DNA of 36,457 nt from an uncultured Anaerolineales bacterium (GTDB lineage Bacteria > Chloroflexota > Anaerolineae > UBA4142). The stretch spans positions 1-36,457 of the forward strand of contig CAIKBD010000030.1 in assembly GCA_903825565.1 (NCBI GenBank). Direction: 5' to 3'. The notes beneath the pieces were generated by a model, which was not told the origin of the DNA, searched no databases, and worked only from the letters and a program-made list of their open reading frames with translations. The position numbers were made by a program, and so were the translations under genes. This document shows, piece after piece, positions 23,438-31,508 of this stretch (the stretch's first letter is position 1; the number at the start of each line of letters is the position of its first letter).

Positions 23438-24271
23438 CTATGGTTTTCTACCTGCCGCCAAAATCTGGACGCCCATCCAACAACGTACACAGCGCGGCAA
23501 AGGAATGCCTCGTTTTAACATTTGCCCTAAAATGTAAATTCCGGTTTCCACCCAATGCCAGCGTTTGTACCACGGAATCCAAAAGATGGGGAGGGCTTTC
23601 CACGGACCAATTCCATCCAAGCGAATGTCAGTCAAGCCCGCCGCGCGCAGATCACTCTCTAACCGCTGTGGTGTATATTCAATCGTCGCGGGTTGATTGA
23701 TGTATCCTGCCCAGCCAAATCGCCGCCACCAATTCCGAAAAGGATGACCCGTGTGTTGGACAATCACCACTACCCAACCGCCCACCCGAGTCACACGCGC
23801 CATCTCACTGAACGCCCGGCGGCGTTCCGCGTCGTCGGTAAAATACTCCAAGACAGCTTGATTAAACACCAGGTCATAGTTGTTTGAATCGCGATGAATC
23901 GCCAATAAATTGTCTTGTGTGAACTGAACTCGAATCTCCGGTTGTGCTTGCCTTGCCTTGGCTTCCAAGAGGCGCGCGAATCGAAGCATCTCTTCATTGT
24001 AGTCAAATGCTTCGACCACACATCCCAGAGTCGCAAAACTGAGACCAAACATGCCGGTGCCGCATCCCGCCTCCAGCACACGCACTTGATGCGACGGAGT
24101 GATTCCTGTATTCGCCAATATTCTCTGAATCCATTCGGAGTGCGTATGTTGGGCAAACGCATGGGGTTGAATCGTTCTGGGATCACACCACGAGAGCGTA
24201 TCGCCGTGCAGGTATTCTTTCCAGGATTCACCCACCTGACTGCTTATTGGTTTCGATATGGAGTCAACCAT
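23438..24271 (-). CDS. SAM-dependent class I methyltransferase
   Basis: 277 aa from ATG 24271, 6 nt after the upstream GT4 stop. SAM-binding motif I is VRVLEAGCGTGMFGLSFATLG, acidic motif II is CVVEAFDYNEEML, motif III has NYDLVFNQAVLEYF. An unusual C-terminal segment (about 165-277) has HTGHPFRNWWRRFGW and a Trp/Pro-rich run (GPWKALPIFWIPWYKRWHW), suggesting membrane or lipid-sugar contact. It probably methylates a sugar of the repeat unit or its lipid-linked form, between the two related GT4 genes. Acceptor unknown. Confidence 0.88.
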   Translation of the reverse strand: MVDSISKPISSQVGESWKEYLHGDTLSWCDPRTIQPHAFAQHTHSEWIQRILANTGITPSHQVRVLEAGCGTGMFGLSFATLGCVVEAFDYNEEMLRFARLLEAKARQAQPEIRVQFTQDNLLAIHRDSNNYDLVFNQAVLEYFTDDAERRRAFSEMARVTRVGGWVVVIVQHTGHPFRNWWRRFGWAGYINQPATIEYTPQRLESDLRAAGLTDIRLDGIGPWKALPIFWIPWYKRWHWVETGIYILGQMLKRGIPLPRCVRCWMGVQILAAGRKP

Positions 24272-24277
24272 TTTCAA

Positions 24278-25384
24278 TCACACTTTTTCCAAGTTCAACA
24301 ATCGCAAGTATTTTTCGCCCACCCGTTCCCAGGTGAAATCCGCCAGAATCCGGGCGCGCCCCGCTTCGCCCATCTCCCGTCGTCGTTCAGGACTGCTCAA
24401 TAGATTGATAATCGCTTCTGCGACTTGCGCGCTGTCGGTCGGATTCACCCTCACCCCGCAAGCGGGGCTGGCAACCTCATCGAACGGTGGCTGACACGCG
24501 ACGATGAGCGGCAATTCCATTGCCATTGCCTCCAGAGGCGCAATGGGTAGGGCTTCACCCTGAGACAGAAGAATGAAAATATCCGCAACGTTGAAATAGA
24601 GAAAAACATCGTTGGTCGGGGCAATGAGCTTGACGATTGATTCCAGACCCAAAGCGGAAATCTGTTTTTCCAGTTGAGAACGATACTGTCCTTCACCAAT
24701 TACCCAGTACTTGATTTGCGGATACGAATTTACAACGTGTGGCAAGGCATTAATAACATGCTGGATACCTTTGCGCTCTTCCAAAGCGGCTACGCTCAAC
24801 AAAATTTGATCGTAATCATTCAATCCTAAATTCAAGCGGCTAGTTTTTCTTAATGCTTCGTCGCGTGTAAACCGTTTGGGGTCTACTCCGTTGGGAATCA
24901 CGATACTCTCACGTTCAAGTGATTGTGCAACGCCCTCCGCAACCCATCGGCTAACCGCGACAACCTGGGATGCGCGTTGCGCCAATCCAAAGCGCTGAAA
25001 CTCGCGATACCGGTGCGGCACTTGGGCAAACGGATATTGGAAGATAATCCCGAATCGTTGATGTCGGGCTAGAGTCAGCGCTTCTGCTTCGCCGTAACCG
25101 GCAAAAAAGATCCACGCAAAATCGTACTCGTGTGTCAACATATCCCAAGCGTAAAAGGGTACGATGACTTGAGCCGCATAATAGCGCGAGGTAGGAAAAA
25201 CATGAACATTCACACCTTGAGCAACCGAGTCAATCTGGATCGGTTCTGACCATTGCCAGGTCAACAAATGAATCTCTATTCCTCGTCGCGCTAATGTGTT
25301 TGCTAGATTGAAAGTAAAACGTTCGATGCCGCGCGCGTAACGAAATAGAAATGGGTGGATAAATGCGATCCGCACTGGTTTCAA
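24278..25384 (-). CDS. GT4 family glycosyltransferase (paralogue 2)
   Basis: 368 aa from TTG 25384, overlapping the upstream TGA as TTGA. GT-B: VRIAFIHPFLFRYARGIERF (RGIE acceptor motif), SRWVAEGVAQSLERESIVIP, NGVDPKRFTRDEALRK hinge, LLSVAALEERKGIQHVINAL, YWVIGEGQYRSQLEKQ, IFILLSQGEALPIAPLEAMA (EALPIAPLE, the EX7E catalytic pair) and a PPFDEVASP donor loop. It resembles the GT4 at 22322-23437 throughout, consistent with a tandem duplication followed by divergence, so the two may add the same or related sugars at successive positions. Confidence 0.91.
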   Translation of the reverse strand: MKPVRIAFIHPFLFRYARGIERFTFNLANTLARRGIEIHLLTWQWSEPIQIDSVAQGVNVHVFPTSRYYAAQVIVPFYAWDMLTHEYDFAWIFFAGYGEAEALTLARHQRFGIIFQYPFAQVPHRYREFQRFGLAQRASQVVAVSRWVAEGVAQSLERESIVIPNGVDPKRFTRDEALRKTSRLNLGLNDYDQILLSVAALEERKGIQHVINALPHVVNSYPQIKYWVIGEGQYRSQLEKQISALGLESIVKLIAPTNDVFLYFNVADIFILLSQGEALPIAPLEAMAMELPLIVACQPPFDEVASPACGVRVNPTDSAQVAEAIINLLSSPERRREMGEAGRARILADFTWERVGEKYLRLLNLEKV

Positions 25385-26508
25385 TTCTGCATATACATCG
25401 CAATGTATGCGTCAGTCATCCGCTCAAGAGAAAATCGCGCTGCAATCTCACGGTTGCGTAAACCGAATTGGGGTTCGCGTTCAATACGATCTGTAACTTG
25501 ACGAATGGCTTGGGACAGCATATCTGGTTTGTCTGACTCAACCAGAATCGCATCCGCATCCTGCAATACTTCTGGTAATCCGCCGACGCGCGTTGCTATT
25601 ACCGGCTTGCCTGCCGCCATCGCTTCGAGTACCACAAGACCAAAAGGTTCTTCACGCGAAGGCACAACAACCAACCGACTGAACTGCATCGCGCGCATAA
25701 CAAAAGCGCGGTCTCGCGCGCCAAAAAATGTGACCCATTCGGTCAATCCTAGTTCGCGTGCGAGAAGTTCAAGCGCACTACGTTCTGGACCATCGCCGAT
25801 AAAATTCAAGCACAAAGTACCTGTCACACAATGACATTCGGCAAAAGCACGTAGCAAAACATCGAATCCCTTTTTGGGCACCATTCGTCCTACCGCGAGA
25901 ATTGTATCGGAAGGTACAACGGTCTCGAAATCCTCCATTGAGATGCCGTTATAAACCACATGCGCTTGGCGTGTAATGCTCGGCTCAACGACCTCTGCCT
26001 TGTCTAGCAGATAACGCGAACACGCTGTCACCGCATCAGCACGGCGCAGGGTTGCACGAAACACCCAGCGGTCAAACCAGGTGCCGCGCGGTAAACCTTC
26101 GACATCATCACCGTGCAAGGAAGCAACAAGACGAAAATGTATCCAGGATCGAACGATCAGCAAAAACAACGCGGAGGCACTAACAAAATGTAGATTTACT
26201 ACATCTGGTTTTTCCCGCACAATCTTGAACGACAGACGCGCGAGCGTGACTGGGAAGAAGAACAAACCCGCCAAAAACAAATCCGTGCGTCCACGTTGTA
26301 AATCTCTGAAACGGGGGATGAGTAGAAACCAGCGGTGTACCACAACACCGTCAATGGATTCAGTTGCCGGGAGTGAACGCGGATGACGTTGCGTTAGTAC
26401 TGAAACAGTATGACCGCGTTTTTGCAATCCCTCTGCAAGGGAGCCGGTAACTCGCTCCAAGCCGCCTAGCCGCGGCAGATAGCTTGAGGAAAAAAGCAAA
26501 ACTTTCAA
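25381..26508 (-). CDS. GT4 family glycosyltransferase
   Basis: 375 aa, TTG start at 26508. Typical GT4 N-terminus MKVLLFSSSYLPRLGGLERV (GGLE), HFRLVASLHGDDVEGLPRG, HVVYNGISMEDF hinge, ILAVGRMVPKKGFDVLLRAF, LNFIGDGPERSALELLA, VVVPSREEPFGLVVLEAMAA (EEPFGLVVLE, a full EX7E) and GKPVIATRVGGLPEVL. All donor-site elements are intact. It starts 86 nt after the beta-helix acyltransferase gene, the largest gap in this part of the cluster, and its stop overlaps the next GT4. No promoter was convincing in the gap. Sugar transferred unknown. Confidence 0.91.
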   Translation of the reverse strand: MKVLLFSSSYLPRLGGLERVTGSLAEGLQKRGHTVSVLTQRHPRSLPATESIDGVVVHRWFLLIPRFRDLQRGRTDLFLAGLFFFPVTLARLSFKIVREKPDVVNLHFVSASALFLLIVRSWIHFRLVASLHGDDVEGLPRGTWFDRWVFRATLRRADAVTACSRYLLDKAEVVEPSITRQAHVVYNGISMEDFETVVPSDTILAVGRMVPKKGFDVLLRAFAECHCVTGTLCLNFIGDGPERSALELLARELGLTEWVTFFGARDRAFVMRAMQFSRLVVVPSREEPFGLVVLEAMAAGKPVIATRVGGLPEVLQDADAILVESDKPDMLSQAIRQVTDRIEREPQFGLRNREIAARFSLERMTDAYIAMYMQN

Positions 26509-26594
26509 CGATTATGCGCTCAACCTATGTCCAATTTCATCGCTCAAATAGACGACGTGCCGCTACTGACAAATCCACTTCCTACACCCAACAC

Positions 26595-27170
26595 CTACTG
26601 ACCCCGCTTGGCGAATACTCTTGCGGGGACGCCTGCCGCAACGCAATAGGGTTCAATATCTCTTGCCACAACGCTATTTGCACTTACCACAGCCCCTCGA
26701 CCAATTTTTACCCCGGGCAAAATGACGCTGTGTGTGCCGACCCACACATCATCTTCGATAACCACTGCCTTTGCTGTAAGCGGTTGTTCGCGGATCAGAT
26801 GATGGCGATCCTGATAACCATGCATCGCGCCCAAGATAACCACGTACGGCGCGATCTGGACATCATTCCCAATCACGATTGGCGCATCTTTATATCCCGC
26901 CAAATCACTGTTAACATTAAGGAGGACGTTGTTCCCAATTTCGAGGGGACCACGCAACGATGCCGCATTGATCTTGCACCGATCGCCAATTTTGATCGGG
27001 CCGTGCATTGTCTGAAGCGTGTATAGCCAGCGTGGATTAAAAACAGTCTTTGGTCCCAAGTAAATATCTAGCCCGTAAACATGACGCCACAGCCATAAGT
27101 GAAGACGAGTCATGCCTATGTCAAACACTCGTCTTGATGTCTCAATCGAAAAATGTGACCTTCCAATCAT
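26595..27170 (-). CDS. Left-handed beta-helix acyltransferase linked to the ACP module
   Basis: 191 aa, ATG 27170 overlapping the ACP stop (ATGA). After an N-terminal 50 residues, hexapeptide coils run PIKIGDRCKINAASLRGPLE, IGNNVLLNVNSDLAGYKD, APIVIGNDVQIAPYVVILGA; the catalytic histidine is in GAMHGYQDRHHLIREQPL and coils resume with VIEDDVWVGTHSVILPGVKI. The end VVARDIEPYCVAAGVPARV is typical. Coupling to an acyl carrier protein, an FkbH-like protein and a MaoC-FabG fusion by 4-nt overlaps suggests it transfers the ACP-bound acyl group to a sugar, perhaps the amino sugar made by the LegB/DegT set. ACP versus CoA donor is not visible from sequence. Confidence 0.88.
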   Translation of the reverse strand: MIGRSHFSIETSRRVFDIGMTRLHLWLWRHVYGLDIYLGPKTVFNPRWLYTLQTMHGPIKIGDRCKINAASLRGPLEIGNNVLLNVNSDLAGYKDAPIVIGNDVQIAPYVVILGAMHGYQDRHHLIREQPLTAKAVVIEDDVWVGTHSVILPGVKIGRGAVVSANSVVARDIEPYCVAAGVPARVFAKRGQ

Positions 27171-27412
27171 ACGGTAATACCATGCTCTCTCAGGATTGCC
27201 TTAATAATCGGATAGTTAACCATCTCCAATATCTCATCCGTGCTAAGAGTCACATCAAACTCGGTCTCCAAAGCCAGTACCAATTCCAAATGATTCAGGG
27301 AATCCCACATCTCAACCGTATCTTTGGAAAGATCATCCGTTACTTGTTCTACCGGCAGAAGGAATAACTCGGATAGCAAGAGAGCAAGCCGTTGCCCTGC
27401 CTCCGCGCTCAT
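27167..27412 (-). CDS. Acyl carrier protein
   Basis: 81 aa, ATG 27412. The phosphopantetheine attachment motif is DSLNHLELV with serine S38, in the usual position at the start of helix II. Acidic helices on both sides (ELFLLPVEQVTDDLSKD, ALETEFDVTLSTDEILEM) are standard ACP. Overlaps by 4 nt with the FkbH-like gene before it and with the acyltransferase after it. It has no matching ketosynthase nearby, so it is a dedicated carrier for a short acyl chain rather than part of a fatty-acid synthase operon. Needs a phosphopantetheinyl transferase encoded elsewhere. Confidence 0.93.
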   Translation of the reverse strand: MSAEAGQRLALLLSELFLLPVEQVTDDLSKDTVEMWDSLNHLELVLALETEFDVTLSTDEILEMVNYPIIKAILREHGITV

Positions 27413-29274
27413 GCAACCCTCGCCGGCGTAAAGGTGATCCGCTCTCCGTCAGCCCAAAACTCTAACCATTCAGGACAGATAAAGTCATAGTCCGTCGAAA
27501 TAATCAACCACTCTTCTTCACCATTATCTAGTCGGCTTTGCAACTTGAAACCATGCTTGGCATAAAACCCACTTACTAGGTTGTTTTTTGCCGTGGAAAG
27601 ATACTTGCCCAAAACCGCCTTTGCCCCCAATTGTTTCCCGACTTGGACTAACCACGCCAAAAGAGCATCCTCTATGGTTCGACCAATGACTCGACAACTC
27701 AGCAAAAAATTTTCGATCACCCACCGGTCTTCTTCTAGATGCGCCATGCCAACCCCGACGACGCCATTATCGCCGTAGCGATCAATCACACGCAACGTGT
27801 AGATGACAGCATCCTTTCGATTGCTCCATTCCTCCAGTTCGGCTTCGGTATAACGCCGGGTTGTCAGGTTGAATTGATTTGTGCGCTGGGTCAATTGCGC
27901 CACACGCTGAATTATCTCAGGGCGCATCCGCTCACAAAACACCCGCATTTCGAGTGAACGATAGAACTCGTCCAGTGACGGCATTTGTTGCCGCAATGCC
28001 TCTCGATTTGCGTTCGCTCTATACATTTGGTTGCGCTGCCTGTCCTCCTCCGAAAAAGTTAGCGTATCGAGCTCCCACATTTCGTACAACGTGTCACAGT
28101 ATCCACTCGGATCAGTCGGCAAATCAAGAATGGCAACTTCGGGCAGTGAGCGCCGAACCCAATCCCGCTCGGCTGGATTATCGTCCACAAACACCATACT
28201 CTCCATGCCGATATTCAATTCCGCCGCGATTTCGCGCAGATTGGTTGCCTTATCCTGCCAGTTAATCCGCATTGCCGCGAAATCACCTTCGCGCAAGACC
28301 ATTTCCGCGTGGTTTTGTAAAACTTGCAAAACGATCTCACGCTCATTTTTACTGTTTAACGCGAGGATCATTCCTCGATGCGCCATCGTCTTTAATGCTC
28401 TTTGAAAGTCGGTGAAAGCATTGCCAGGCCAAGTTCCGCCAATACAAATACCTTCTATGCCATCTTCCGCGACAATCCCGCCCCATAAGGTATTGTCACA
28501 ATCCAGAACCAAGCACTTTTTATTCGCTCCGAATAAACTCCTAAACCATCTGACATAGGTTTGCGCTAGCGCTTCCCAGCCCACTGCGGTATATGGTGAT
28601 TGGGCGACATAGCCCATGCGGGAATCGTAAAAGTTCTGTCGTCCTACTTTAGCTACCACAGCCGGAAAATCCAGAACGAATACGCTGGAGTACAACACAC
28701 TGGTATCTATGATCATCTGATTTATCTGCAGAATCGCACGAAATTGCCCTTGGGAATGACCCACATCCACAAGTCCTAATGCAAGGTGATTGGGTCGGTC
28801 AAATAGATTAACAAGAATTGGAACCTGGGTTCGCCCTCGTAGACTCTTTAGGATTTGAAGAAATTCCAAGCGTATGCGCTCGATTTCCTGTTCTACTTCA
28901 GCCGTCGAGAGACTCAGAAAATCAAACCAGAGCCGAGGTGATACATCCTGCAATCGCCAAGCAAGAACAATCACATCAGGTTGGGATTCCAACAACTCAT
29001 TCTTGGTTTCTAGGACATATTGCAAAGCAGGTCCATAGCCACTAATCGTCCATTGCATTAGCATCTTTTGACGCAAGCAATGCCAATCCAAGTACAGGTG
29101 GAGTGGTTCTATCGTCATCGAACGGAGTACACTGATTTTGATCGGTCGCCACCCGCATAACCCTAGATCCATTTTATGCAACTTCCTAACAAGTTGTCTA
29201 CGCTCTGTTAGTGACCGTGTTGTATCCATTCGACCAAAAATTTCAGAAGGTGTTGAGAACTCTGGTAAAGTCAC
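27409..29274 (-). CDS. FkbH-like protein: SGNH-like, HAD-IIIC and GNAT-like domains
   Basis: 621 aa, GTG start 29274 overlapping the upstream stop (GTGA). Residues about 40-245 form the SGNH-like N-domain of FkbH proteins. The HAD domain starts at KKCLVLDCDNTLWGG (252-266) with D258-x-D260, followed by FVDDNPAERDWVRRSLPEV. The C-terminal 190 residues carry the GNAT-like fold (RYGDNGVVGVGMAHLE, ending GKYLSTAKNNLVSGFYAKHGF). FkbH-family enzymes load a glyceryl unit from 1,3-bisphosphoglycerate onto an ACP in polyketide pathways; others occur in surface-glycan clusters with unknown roles. Linkage to an ACP here makes loading a three-carbon unit the best guess. Not proof of glyceryl chemistry. 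Confidence 0.9.
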   Translation of the reverse strand: MTLPEFSTPSEIFGRMDTTRSLTERRQLVRKLHKMDLGLCGWRPIKISVLRSMTIEPLHLYLDWHCLRQKMLMQWTISGYGPALQYVLETKNELLESQPDVIVLAWRLQDVSPRLWFDFLSLSTAEVEQEIERIRLEFLQILKSLRGRTQVPILVNLFDRPNHLALGLVDVGHSQGQFRAILQINQMIIDTSVLYSSVFVLDFPAVVAKVGRQNFYDSRMGYVAQSPYTAVGWEALAQTYVRWFRSLFGANKKCLVLDCDNTLWGGIVAEDGIEGICIGGTWPGNAFTDFQRALKTMAHRGMILALNSKNEREIVLQVLQNHAEMVLREGDFAAMRINWQDKATNLREIAAELNIGMESMVFVDDNPAERDWVRRSLPEVAILDLPTDPSGYCDTLYEMWELDTLTFSEEDRQRNQMYRANANREALRQQMPSLDEFYRSLEMRVFCERMRPEIIQRVAQLTQRTNQFNLTTRRYTEAELEEWSNRKDAVIYTLRVIDRYGDNGVVGVGMAHLEEDRWVIENFLLSCRVIGRTIEDALLAWLVQVGKQLGAKAVLGKYLSTAKNNLVSGFYAKHGFKLQSRLDNGEEEWLIISTDYDFICPEWLEFWADGERITFTPARVA

Positions 29275-30530
29275 AGCCCATAGCCTCCCGACACCGGCAA
29301 GAAAGCGCCCGTAATAAACCGCCCTTGTGTCCCGGTCAAAAAAGTGACGACCTCTGCGACATCTTCCGGTTCGGCAATCCGACGCAATGGACTTTGCGCC
29401 GCAAATACTAGGCGTTGTCTTTCCGACAAGTGCTTGTTGAGATCGGTGTTGGTTACACCAGGCAGGATCGCATTCACGGTAATTCCCTTTGGACCATACT
29501 CGACCGCCAAACTCCGCGTTAGCCCTAGCATCCCATATTTGGCGACTACATACCCAGTTAATTTAGGCGGAGGCAAACTCTGCGCAAAGATAGAACTGAT
29601 ATTGATAATCTGCCCCTTTCCCTTTGCGAGCATTCCCGGGACAACCGCTTGGATACAATTGAAAGCTCCAAGAATTTGGGTATCTAGATGTGCCTGTACT
29701 TCCGACCATTCGGTTCTGGCAAAGTCGGTCGGGAAAATAGAACCGCCAGCATTATTGACCAAGACCTGAATATCACCCCACTGTCCATTCAACTCTGCGA
29801 TCATATTACTGACTGCATTTGGATCGCGCACATCAGCCCACAACGCAATCCCCTGCCCGCCTTCGATCTTGATCATTGAAACAAGGTTTTCTGCTTGTTG
29901 CTTGGATTGGTAATAATTCACACCAACAACAAAACTCTCTCTAGCCAACCGTCGAGCAATTGCCGCGCCAATCCCCCGACTTGCTCCAGTGACAAGGGCG
30001 ACCGGCTTGCGAGTTTCAGTCGGCAAGTCGCCTTTAGTTTGCGGCTCGCTTTGATTAAGTATCGCCCCCGCCCGATCCGAAATATCCTGTTCAATGGATT
30101 GGATGTCCTGTTCCCGCGTTTTGGGAGTGAGCAAATTGACATTTGCCTTGCCACGAATCACTAGTCGTCCAATTTGGTTATGTGCGTTTAGTCCAAGTGC
30201 TAGAATTCCAGTTGAGCCGGAAATACTTTCGACCGACACGGTTATCCGCAGAACATCACCGATGTAGACTGGTTCTAAGAACTGTATGGATTGCGACAAC
30301 CATAATGCGCCTGGACCAGGTAGCAGAGTGCCAATCACCGTTGAGAAAAAGGAGGCGGACAACATACCGTGGACCACTCTGCCGGGTAGCCCAAGCTGGG
30401 TAGCAAATTGTGCGTCCGTATGTACAGGATTATTATCGCCAGTTAATTGAACAAACTGCTCGACAAGTCCCTCTGTGACCGTACGAACCAGTTCTACCTG
30501 GTCACCAATTTTGAGCGGGTGATTCAACAT
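29271..30530 (-). CDS. MaoC-like (R)-hydratase fused to FabG-like 3-oxoacyl-ACP reductase
   Basis: 419 aa, ATG 30530. Residues 1-135 are a hot-dog MaoC domain with catalytic Asp and His in LTGDNNPVHTDAQFA (D32, H37) and GRVVHGMLSASFFSTVIG. A polar linker (136-175, many Gln/Glu) follows. Residues 176-419 are a classical SDR: VTGASRGIGAAIARRLA (180-196), NNAGG (259-263), S312/S313, Y327 and K331 in the catalytic order, and PGVTNTDLNKHLS near the end. Predicted to interconvert 3-oxo, 3-hydroxy and enoyl thioesters on ACP. Two activities in one chain, coupled to FkbH and ACP by 4-nt overlaps, point to production of a specific hydroxyacyl group. No ketosynthase is nearby. Confidence 0.92.
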   Translation of the reverse strand: MLNHPLKIGDQVELVRTVTEGLVEQFVQLTGDNNPVHTDAQFATQLGLPGRVVHGMLSASFFSTVIGTLLPGPGALWLSQSIQFLEPVYIGDVLRITVSVESISGSTGILALGLNAHNQIGRLVIRGKANVNLLTPKTREQDIQSIEQDISDRAGAILNQSEPQTKGDLPTETRKPVALVTGASRGIGAAIARRLARESFVVGVNYYQSKQQAENLVSMIKIEGGQGIALWADVRDPNAVSNMIAELNGQWGDIQVLVNNAGGSIFPTDFARTEWSEVQAHLDTQILGAFNCIQAVVPGMLAKGKGQIINISSIFAQSLPPPKLTGYVVAKYGMLGLTRSLAVEYGPKGITVNAILPGVTNTDLNKHLSERQRLVFAAQSPLRRIAEPEDVAEVVTFLTGTQGRFITGAFLPVSGGYGL

Positions 30531-30536
30531 GACTGG

Positions 30537-31466
30537 TTAGCGATAGAGTTCTGGACGCCGGGATGCTAATTTGAACCCCAGATAAGTAGCCCAGACGTTC
30601 AAAATATGAAAACAGGGACGCCACAAATAAATGTCTTGGTCGTTCGTGGGTACCGAAGCAGGAACCCGTTTTGCAAAAACCAGGACTGCATGTTTAGCAA
30701 ACGAGGCGCTATAAATAAAGGCGGTAGATAGAGCGCGAGCAAAAGAGGGTGGCACAGTATTCAGCCGCATTTCCGCGTCTAAGTATGTCGCGGTCCCGTA
30801 TCGTATATATTGTTTCAGCATTGATGACAGAGTCGAAACATTACGATGCCTAACCACTGCATTCAGATTTAGACGTACGCCGTAATTCGATGATCTGACC
30901 ATTCGGTACGCAAGCTCGGTATCGCCGCCAGAAGGAATATCTTGACGAAAGAACCCAACTGCTCGAAATACCTGTTGACGATAAGCGCAATTCGCACCCA
31001 ATACCCTCAAGCTACTCTTGCCTTCACGCCCCCTTTGACTAAGAAATTCTTGTCCCCAATATTTCTCAATAGTATTGCGCGCCATGGTGGGAAGCACTTC
31101 GCCGGCAACGCAACCGATCGTTGCGTCTGCAAATTCTTCCACCAATTCTTTGAGCCAGTTCTTCTCTGCTTGGCAATCCGCATCCGTGAACGCAAATATC
31201 TCACCCTTAGCCGCTCTTGCCCCAGTATTTCGCGCTCCATAAGCATTCAGAACCTGGGTCTCACTGAGTAATTTAATCTTGCCGGACTGGGCATAGGGTT
31301 GCAACAATTCGACTGTCCGATCCTTCGAGGCGTTGTCAACGACGATGATCTCGAAACAATCTTGAGGGTAATCCTGCGCCAACAGCGATTCGACACAGTG
31401 AACAATCGTTGTTGCGCCGTTGTAGACGGGGACAATGATTGAGACAAAAGGCAACTTGGTTTCCAT
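30537..31466 (-). CDS. Family 2 glycosyltransferase
   Basis: 309 aa, ATG 31466. GT-A motifs FVSIIVPVYNGATTIVHCVE (7-26), IIVVDNASKDRTVELL, AYGARNTGARAAKGEIFAFT then DADCQAEKNW (DAD). A GGDTELAYRMV region supplies the acidic base. The C-terminal 70 residues carry one or two hydrophobic helices (SFARALSTAFIYSASFAKHA). It resembles cellulose-synthase-like or rhamnan GT2 enzymes only broadly. Located between the carbamoyltransferase and the MaoC-FabG fusion (6 nt before the latter), so it may add the sugar that carries the acyl or carbamoyl group. Confidence 0.9.
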   Translation of the reverse strand: METKLPFVSIIVPVYNGATTIVHCVESLLAQDYPQDCFEIIVVDNASKDRTVELLQPYAQSGKIKLLSETQVLNAYGARNTGARAAKGEIFAFTDADCQAEKNWLKELVEEFADATIGCVAGEVLPTMARNTIEKYWGQEFLSQRGREGKSSLRVLGANCAYRQQVFRAVGFFRQDIPSGGDTELAYRMVRSSNYGVRLNLNAVVRHRNVSTLSSMLKQYIRYGTATYLDAEMRLNTVPPSFARALSTAFIYSASFAKHAVLVFAKRVPASVPTNDQDIYLWRPCFHILNVWATYLGFKLASRRPELYR

Positions 31467-31508
31467 CCGCCATCAACCCTTCGAGCACCCTACCAGACAA
31501 CTCGATTA

